Source of the DNA: Phyto melanocephala
Taxonomy: Eukaryota > Arthropoda > Insecta > Diptera > Rhinophoridae
Assembly (NCBI GenBank): GCA_941918925.1
Contig: OW799233.1
Span: forward strand, 57,751,841-57,815,840
Reading direction: 5' to 3'
DNA: 64,000 bases
In this document: piece by piece, positions 57,519 to 64,000 of the stretch
How positions within the stretch are numbered: the stretch's first letter is position 1
Layout: each line of letters opens with the position of its first letter
The notes under the pieces: model-generated
The model's database searches: none
Seen by the model: the letters and a program-made list of their open reading frames with translations, nothing else
Told to the model about the DNA's origin: nothing
Translations under genes and position numbers: made by a program

Positions 57519-58684
57519 AGGTGGCATCGTTTTGGCAGCTGATTATTTTTTGCTTATCTATGAAAATCATTGGAAATGTCAAAATTTGTTTTTATTTATG
57601 TTTATAAATTGTCAATGTTTTTGAAAGTACTTGCATGTTTAGCAAGTTTTCTGTAAACAAGAGTAAGAAATAGTAAAACTAAATCCACTAATTTTATTTT
57701 TAACTTGCCTTTTATTTAACGAATTCCTACTTAATGGTATAAAAGCATATGGATTTAGTTTTCCTTTCTTTTTCATATCACCGCTAGCTTTTTTGATAGA
57801 ATATTCTGTACTAGCATGGATCAGTTTTTCCGTTTTGGCAAAATAACCAGATGTACTCGATTTGGACATTGCATCTGAAGTAGCTCAAACATTTCTATGA
57901 ATACCTTTACTAACAGTTGCATAACGTGAAGTTAAGCTTTTACTCAAACGAATATTCGCAACACCAGCTGCTTTACGTTTGCGATTTGGAGCCATGCCCT
58001 TTACATACTAATAAGAAGGCGGCCATCATCTGCGGGTTTGAAGCCAAAAAATCCACAAAAAAAAAATTCTTTTTAGCAACATACTTAAAACATGTCCTAT
58101 TGATTAAATATCAGCTAAGTCTACAATGTCTTAAGGATCTTCACGTATAAATGAATTGCGTGACACTTTTCTAAACCCAGCACAAATTCTTTATCTGAAC
58201 CCACTCCATCACTGTCGTTGATCTTATATTCGGATTGTTTCATACGACTATCACGTCTTAATTACTTTTGTATCTTTTTATGTCTGCGATGTGTAATTTC
58301 ATCATCGCCAGGCACAAATCTAGTTAATTGGTCAGCGGTAAAACGTTTGCAGAGTTTTTTTTAATAAGTAACCAATTTGAATACGACAATAACGTTTAGT
58401 AGCTGAAAGACATTTCATATAAAATAGAGTAAAAAGTTAATATATACAAATAAAAAAGATATAACCAAATACCAAGAATTACTATAATTTCCGAATGATT
58501 GATTACTAAAGGTGCCGGCATCAGTTAAATGAACGTTATTGATGCAATTGTAATTACAAAATTTATTTGAAACTTGCTTGTTTTGTTTATTTTATGCCAA
58601 ATGTTTTTGACAGCCCACAGAGTTTTACACAAACAAAAATCTCTGTTGTTGTTGTAATTGTAGTAGTCGCGCTGCCACCTGTAA
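57518..58684. mobile_element. TIR segment with CAGGTGGCA ends carrying an RRP12 fragment
   Basis: Left caggtggcatcgttttggca and right tcgcgctgccacctg are short inverted repeats, similar to ends at 26518 (cgccacctgt) and 31193 (ggtggcagtgcc). It lacks a clear 8-bp duplication, perhaps because the left flank was replaced by the foldback MITE. It encloses the RRP12-like pseudogene. Confidence 0.45.
57705..58340 (-). pseudogene. RRP12-like gene fragment (C-terminus)
   Basis: Minus strand, order 58340 to 57705: KRFTADQLTRFVPGDDEITH and RRHKKIQK (the Rrp12 ..PxDE.THKRLKNIRK stretch), stop, SEYKINDSDGVGSDKEFVLG, several broken pieces, KRKAAGVANIRLSKSLTSRY, then SKSSTSGYFAKTEKLIHAST and GDMKKKGKLNPYAFIPLSRN (the conserved GDvKkKGkpdPYAYIPLsR end). 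Rrp12 is a HEAT-repeat factor for ribosomal subunit maturation and export. At least four stops or frameshifts: a pseudogene. Confidence 0.65.
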
Positions 58685-58857
58685 ATTATTGTGCCATGGA
58701 AATTATATGAATTTGAGATAGAGCGTTATATGGGAGGTGGGCTTAAAAGTCGACGTGTCACATTAATTTTCCGTTAGTACAAAGCCTTTAAGCAAAAAAC
58801 AATGTTTGCAAAGTTTCAAAACCGTACATCTATTTTTGTCAGTTTTATTACGTTTTA
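58685..58857 (+). mobile_element. Mini-me-like repeat fragment (copy 8)
   Basis: aattatatgaatttgagata ... gtacatctatttttgtcag; internal part of the repeat, truncated on the right by a CAAGGCGAATTC terminus. Confidence 0.55.
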
Positions 58858-59250
58858 AACAAGGCGAATTCAAAAAGGTGAACTCGTCGCTAAAACAACT
58901 ACAAAGTGAAAAAATACGTGTATTTTGTAAGTGTAAAACAAAACGATATGTCAAAAAGTTGTTGACAAATTCACAAATAGTTTTAAAGAAAAACAACGTT
59001 TGTTTACAAATTTTCTTTCATTTATTCAAGCATTTATTGAAGAAAAATACAATAGTTTAAAAAAGCAAGATTAATTGGGCAAAATTATAAAAAACAGTGA
59101 ACATAGTCACACTGCCCTTTAAATATTTTCTTTTGCATACCGAGCAAAAAGGCATTGTTCTGAAATAATAATAATTTTTAACAATTAAAAAGTTAACAAC
59201 ACAATTTGCTCAACATTTTTTTTAATATTTTTTACAACTATTCACTTTTC
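58858..59250. repeat. Truncated CAAGGCGAATTC-family hAT-like element
   Basis: Left end aaggcgaattcaaaaaggtg and the next 100 bp match 49550-49650; 59110-59160 matches 49965-50010. The right terminus is absent. No EGF-like fragment and no piggyBac here. Confidence 0.7.
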
Positions 59251-59253
59251 TCA

Positions 59254-60146
59254 ATTTTCTGGCACAGTAATCACATTGGCTAGGGTGATATACGTAGCAA
59301 ATTTGATCATCATACCTCTAATTTTGGCGGTTTTATGAGCTTTTAAATTTCATTAACGGTAGATAACGTGAAAAGTGGGGGTTATAGTAGGCGTGTCAAA
59401 GTTGTTTTTGCAAATGAGTGCAACTTAGTTGTTTCAATTATTGGAATAATTTATTATTCCAAAATCTTTATTAGTAGAGAAATTATATGAATTTTAGGTA
59501 AAACGTTATATAAGAGGTGGGCGTAAAAGTGGGCGTGGCACATTGATTTTCCGTTACAAAAAAGCGTCTCACCAAAAAACAAAGTGTGCAAAATTTCAGA
59601 GTCGTACATCCAATTTTGTTGCTTTTATGACGTTTTTGTTTTTAAATATACCGAAAAATACACTGTGCGGCATAAATTTTCGTACATTTTGATAGATTAC
59701 TCCTCTCCTAATAAATAGATTAAGATAATTTTTGGTGAAAAATATTGTTTTTACCCAGGAAATATATATTTGCACTTTCATGAGTCAACGTTAATGCGTT
59801 TGGACACAATTCCATTTTATTCGATGTTCGAAGGACACGGTTTTTCGACCTACTCTTGCTTTTTGAGCTATAACTCCCTTCCTAATATTCCGATTTAGCC
59901 CATTTTCAATACCAAACAAACCTTGTCTATAAGAAAGATTCTGGCAAAATTTGAGTCCCCTAGCTTTTTCGGTGCGACCTCTATCGTGCTTTCAACAGAC
60001 GGACGGACATAGCTAGATCGTCATCAAATCAAACCCTGATTCAGAATTTATATACTTTATTGGGTCTGAAATGGATATTTCGATGTGTTACAAACGGAAT
60101 GACAAAATGAATATACCCCCACCATTTTTTTGGTGGCGGGTATAAA
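59254..60146 (+). mobile_element. Mini-me-like repeat (copy 9)
   Basis: Contains ttctggcacagtaatcacat, the paired tgggcgtaaaagtgggcgtg motifs, GTCY-type acagacggacggacatagct (59995) and the terminal hairpin accatttttttggtggcggg then tataaaa. Left terminus missing. Almost duplicated at 61900-62786. Confidence 0.7.
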
Positions 60147-60741
60147 AAACACACACATACACAAAAATTTGACAAGTGGCAAGAAGGTGCTTTATTTTAC
60201 GTATATTTGCACATTAGGTAGCCGTTTTGGTTATTTGGGTTTACAATTTGATTAATTTTCAAGTTGTTTTAACTTCAAGATAACGTTTTTTCTCTTTTGT
60301 ACAATTTACAATTTAATTTTACGTAAAGTTGATACATTTAAATTTTAAGTTAGTTTAGGTGTTATTTTAATTTTAGTTTCTTCTTTTTTTTTTAAGTAAA
60401 CGTTTTAAACAATTTGAGGTTATGCACGATTTGCACGTTTGATTTACATATCGATGCCTTACTTCCTCAACCTCGTATCTTAAAAAATAAAATTTTTCAG
60501 GAGAGAAAAAAAATGGTTCATCTTTTTATACTTCGGTGTTTGGTTAAAAGTTTTAATGCAATTATTAAGGAATTGATTGTATTTATGTATATTAGTAGTA
60601 ATAATATACTAATCTTTTTTAGTTAAAGCTTAAAACAATCGTTTGATATGAAAAAGTCAAAACCGTAAATTGCAAAAAACTTTCCCTGAAGAAGCTACCC
60701 AATATGGTAGCGAAATATCGGAATAAAATATTTTTTATAAA
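60147..60741. other. AT-rich DNA with one arm of a long inverted repeat
   Basis: 60451-60492 (catatcgatgccttacttcc tcaacctcgtatcttaaaaa as two halves) is the inverse of 62830-62874. Otherwise nothing recognised. Confidence 0.55.
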
Positions 60742-62786
60742 ACAAGTAAGAGCACTATAGTCGGCTGTGCCGAATCTTTTATACCCACCACAAATTTTGT
60801 GTACATTTAAAGCACAATATTTATTATTTTGTTAATCATTATGGAATAATCTCTATAATAAAGGGCCCATGTTGAAGGTGAACTACACCTAGTCTTTAAA
60901 TGTGTTTTCTGCATTTCACTTGACATTTCTCAATCTCAAACTTACTCAATTTGATCCGTGGAAATATACGCAAATGAGCAACGCTTCAAAGTTATTCAGG
61001 TTTTTTATAAAAATTAGCGTTTAAATCAAAATGCATTTTGTGCACTTCATAATTCTTTTGATCAACATAATCGTTCAAACTCGTCCAGAATCGGGAGAAT
61101 TGTAAAAAATATTAAAATTTCTGCAAAACAGGTCTGTATAAAATGTTAGAAAATCTGTGAATGCCTTCTTAGTTCGTTGAATGGGAACCACTGCTGGGTT
61201 TTGCGATAGTGTGGCAAAAGAGCAGTCAACCTCGCCTCATCATCATGCCCAACAATTGAGCATTAACATTGTAATTCAAAATTTGGACCATCAGATAGAG
61301 GAGTGGCGCCAAGAATGGGGGGCCATCTGGCCGATATTTGTTAAATACATAATTGAACCATACAAATATTATAATTACGAAAAGAAATAATAATATTATC
61401 CTAAATAATTTGTGTTTTATTTAAATTCAACATAAAATTTAACCACCCTTTATAACTTTGATATGCTACTAAAATGCTTTTGTAAATGTAGTCTTTCAAT
61501 GAAAGTGGGCGTTAAAGTAGGCGTGTCAATAAAGTTTCTGCTAATAAATATAACTTAGATATTTCAATATAGTCCTTTATTTTCCCAAAAACTTTGTCAA
61601 TAGAGAAATTACATGAATTTAAGATAACCCCTTATATTGGAGGAAGGCGTTAAAGTGGGCGTGTCACCTAAACTTTTTTGCACAACAATTACATTGATTA
61701 GAAGGATATATGTAGCATATTTTATCATCATACCTCTAATTTTATCGGTTTTATGAGCTTTTAAAATTCATTAATGAGTACAACTTAGGTGTTTCAATAT
61801 AGCCCTTTATTATTCCAAAATCTTTATTAATAGAGAAATTATATGAATTTAAGGTAAAACGTTATATGGGAGGTGGGCGTAAAAGTGGGCGTGGCACCTC
61901 AATTTTCTGGCACAGTAATCACATTGGCTAGGGTGATATACGTAGCAAATTTGATCATCATACCTCTAATTTTGGCGGTTTTATGAGCTTTTAAATTTCA
62001 TTAACGGTAGATAACGTGAAAAGTGGGGGTTATAGTAGGCGTGTCAAAGTTGTTTTTGCAAATGAGTGCAACTTAGTTGTTTCAATTATTGGAATAATTT
62101 ATTATTCCAAAATCTTTATTAGTAGAGAAATTATATGAATTTTAGGTAAAACGTTATATAAGAGGTGGACGTAAAAGTGGGCGTAGCACATTAATTTTCC
62201 GTTACAAAAAAGCGTCTCACCAAAAAGCAAAGTGTGCAAAATTTCAGAGTCGTACATCCAATTTTGTTCCTTTTATGACGTTTTTGTTTTTAAATAAACC
62301 GAAAAATACACTGTGCGGTATAAATTTTCGTACATTTTGATCGATAACTCCTTTCCTAATGCATAGATTTAGATAATTTTCGGGGAGAAATATTGTTTTG
62401 ACTCGAGAAATATATATTCGAAGTTTCATGAGTCTACGTTAATGCGTTTGGACACAATTCCATTTTATTCGATGCTCTTAGGACACGGTTTTTTCGACCT
62501 ACTCTTGCTTTTCGATCTATAACTCTCTTCCTAATAATCCGATTTAGCCCATTTTCAATACCTTGTCTATAAGAAAGATTCTGGCAAAATTTGAGCCCCC
62601 TAGCTTTTTCGGTCCGACCTCTATCGTGCTTTCAACAGACGGACGGACATAGCTAGATCGTCATCAAATCGAACCGTGATTCAGAATATATATACTTTAT
62701 GGGGTCTAAAATGGATATTTCGATGTGTTACAAACGGAATGACAAAATGAATATACCCCCACCATTTTTTTGGTGGCGGGTATAAA
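60742..62786 (+). mobile_element. Mini-me-like repeat (copy 10), most complete, with a mariner insertion
   Basis: Starts aaaacaagtaagagcactat with the hairpin gtcggctgtgccgaat and ttttatacccaccac, ends at the ggtggcgggtataaaa hairpin. The internal blocks (tgggcgtaaaagtgggcgtg) are repeated three times (61504, 61644, 61870). A deleted mariner lies at 60861-61450. GTCY-type motif acagacggacggacatagct at about 62636. Confidence 0.7.
60861..61450 (+). mobile_element. Internally deleted mariner-like element (copy B)
   Basis: Flanked by TA (60859-60860, 61451-61452). Same internal structure as copy A at 17546 (shared aatcgggagaattgtaaaaa and gcaaaagagcagtcaacctc), with coding relics CDSVAKEQSTSPHHHAQQLS and WRQEWGAIWPIFVKYI. 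The left inverted repeat is shortened. Confidence 0.72.
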
Positions 62787-63725
62787 AAGTGATCTTTAGC
62801 TCGAAGAAATAAAAACAATATATCAAAACCGTATTTTTTAAGATACGAGGTTGAGGAAGTAAGGCATCGATATGTATGTGTTAATATAAGTTTTATTTCA
62901 AGCCAACTTTTTATTTTATTTGCATCATGTTTTCCTGTACATTTTGAATTTACTACTTAAATCCATGTGGAGTTTGCTCAATTATTTAAGGTTTTCTTTT
63001 AAGTGTAGAAAACCTATTTTTTTTTTGTTTTAATTTAGTCTTACGTGAAGTTGCACCATTATTTAGGTTCACTATCAAAATTCACACGCTTACTTCCCTA
63101 TTCGCACTTGATTTTTCTTTTTAGACCTCTGGTCGTTAACGATCACTCAAAACAACTGACTGCTTTTTCTTTCAACTGTCGACTTTTTTGCCTTCTACAA
63201 TCTTTTTCCTTTCCCTAATTCCTTTTTCTCCTTTCCTTTAAACCAGCAAAAACGATCTAACGGTATTGTCACGCAATTTTAAGGAGAATGAATGCATAAC
63301 AACATAACACATAAAATACATGCATATGAATGGGTAGATGTATGTATATCCAAGGTGAACCCAAAAGCGCAGCTGACAAAAATTTATTGTTGTTGCAGAC
63401 CTGGGATTATCTTGTTTGATATGCCTTGGCTTGTGTATACTTCAACAACTTGTGATGAATGTTTCAAATGGTCATATATTAGAAGTATGTACATACATAT
63501 GTAAAATGTGTTTGACACTTCTATCTAGTAGGGGTTGCCAAAACAAAAGGTGATACAAGTTCAATTTGCAAACGAATATTTTACAAATCCCTAACAAAAC
63601 TGAGAATGCTAATTGATTAACGAACAGGACGAGGATTTAATGTGCATATACATACGTCGAAATAAACGTGTGGCACGACCCACGAAAAGCCGGGCAATAA
63701 CATGCTAAAACAAAAGAAGAATGCT
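62787..63725. other. Non-coding; possible 3' region of an LTR element and small repeat pieces
   Basis: 62830-62874 is the second arm of the inverted repeat noted at 60451. 63346-63380 (aaggtgaacccaaaagcgca) resembles hAT-like termini. If the gypsy-like CDS at 63726 is complete, its 3' LTR should lie in this interval, but I could not delimit it without the second LTR. Confidence 0.4.
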
Positions 63726-64000
63726 TTATGGTCTTAAATCGGAGGCATGGAACCTTCCGACTTGATTACCCTGCAAATCTTCTATATCATACAAAACATT
63801 GCCGGCCTTGGCGCGGATTCGACATTTCACGTATCTAGGAGTAAACTTGGCAATCAAACCCTTTTTGAAATTACTGAGATTACGATTCTTTCGAAATACC
63901 TCCTGTCCGATTCTGTAGTTAAAGTTTCTTGTAAGGGTGTTATATATTTTAGTGGCTTTTTTATGCGATCTTTCGAGATTTTGAGCAATTCTATTCTCTC
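63726..64000 (-). CDS. C-terminus of a Ty3/gypsy-like integrase/Pol, partial
   Basis: Open minus-strand frame entering from the right edge and ending at TAA 63726-63728. It reads RIAQNLERSHKKATKIYNTL, FNYRIGQEVFRKNRNLSNFK, KGLIAKFTPRYVKCRIRAKA and GNVLYDIEDLQGNQVGRFHA followed by SDLRP. This is the G(Q)EVxxRN.xLS / aK.tPRY....I / Y.L.D..G...G..H..DL.P pattern of the chromodomain-less C-terminal SH3-like region of gypsy integrases. The catalytic core lies outside the window. Confidence 0.8.
   Translation of the reverse strand, partial: ENRIAQNLERSHKKATKIYNTLTRNFNYRIGQEVFRKNRNLSNFKKGLIAKFTPRYVKCRIRAKAGNVLYDIEDLQGNQVGRFHASDLRP

Noticed and set aside
1..64000. CRISPR arrays, bacterial operons, rRNA or clear tRNA genes
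   Set aside because: No regularly spaced identical repeats, Shine-Dalgarno-led gene strings or cloverleaf sequences were seen; the spliced genes and insect-type transposons show nuclear animal DNA. tRNA absence is by eye only; a covariance-model scan would be decisive.

Overview
The window looks like AT-rich nuclear DNA from a higher fly (Diptera, probably Cyclorrhapha). It has intron-containing animal genes (Set1, and a UQCRH/UQCR-11 gene close to insect homologues). Its transposons are of dipteran type: a LOA-clade non-LTR element with RNase H, BEL/Pao, Ty3/gypsy, Ty1/copia, piggyBac, hAT, mariner-like, Helitrons, and interspersed repeats carrying GTCY-type motifs. The species cannot be resolved from sequence alone. 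Gene density is very low: two recognisable host genes in 64 kb.

Layout. 1-5.66 kb, minus strand: the N-terminal part of the histone H3K4 methyltransferase Set1 (RRM, RS-like, WD/PPPP and acidic regions), running off the left edge before its SET domain. 5.66-6.0 kb: its leader and an unidentified divergent exon-like ORF. 6-18.7 kb: decayed repeats, namely non-LTR endonuclease/RT-linker remains, a copia fragment, foldback MITEs, a Helitron relic with a helicase C-terminus, mini-me-like repeats and a deleted mariner. 19.0-24.3 kb: a complete but rearranged gypsy-type LTR element with visually identical 575-bp LTRs, inserted in an older mini-me-like repeat. 25.0-25.64 kb, plus strand: UQCR-11. 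26.2-32.3 kb: MITEs, a Helitron with clean termini, a mini-me-like repeat and a decayed hAT transposon. 32.3-37.7 kb, minus: a nearly full-length LOA-type non-LTR element. 38.7-48.5 kb: a BEL/Pao element with 5-bp target duplication and an extra intact 3' ORF; its leader holds a TIR element, inside which sits a hAT-like element carrying a reptin (RUVBL2) fragment. 48.8-52.8 kb: five TIR elements, four with 8-bp target duplications; one carries an EGF-like gene fragment and a nested piggyBac. 53-63 kb: mini-me-like repeats, non-LTR relics, and a TIR segment carrying an RRP12 fragment. 63.7-64 kb, minus: the C-terminus of another gypsy-like Pol, entering from the right.

The host genes are housekeeping genes embedded in a nested transposon landscape, resembling pericentromeric or repeat-rich DNA. 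The observations most worth following are (1) a 277-residue intact ORF in the env position of the BEL element that is a protease-dead paralogue of the gag zinc-knuckle/protease region, preceded by a plausible splice acceptor; (2) three separate host gene fragments (reptin, an EGF-like protein, RRP12) inside short TIR elements, suggesting gene-fragment capture by hAT-like elements; and (3) a gypsy-type element with a small membrane-protein ORF after its primer site and a scrambled pol.
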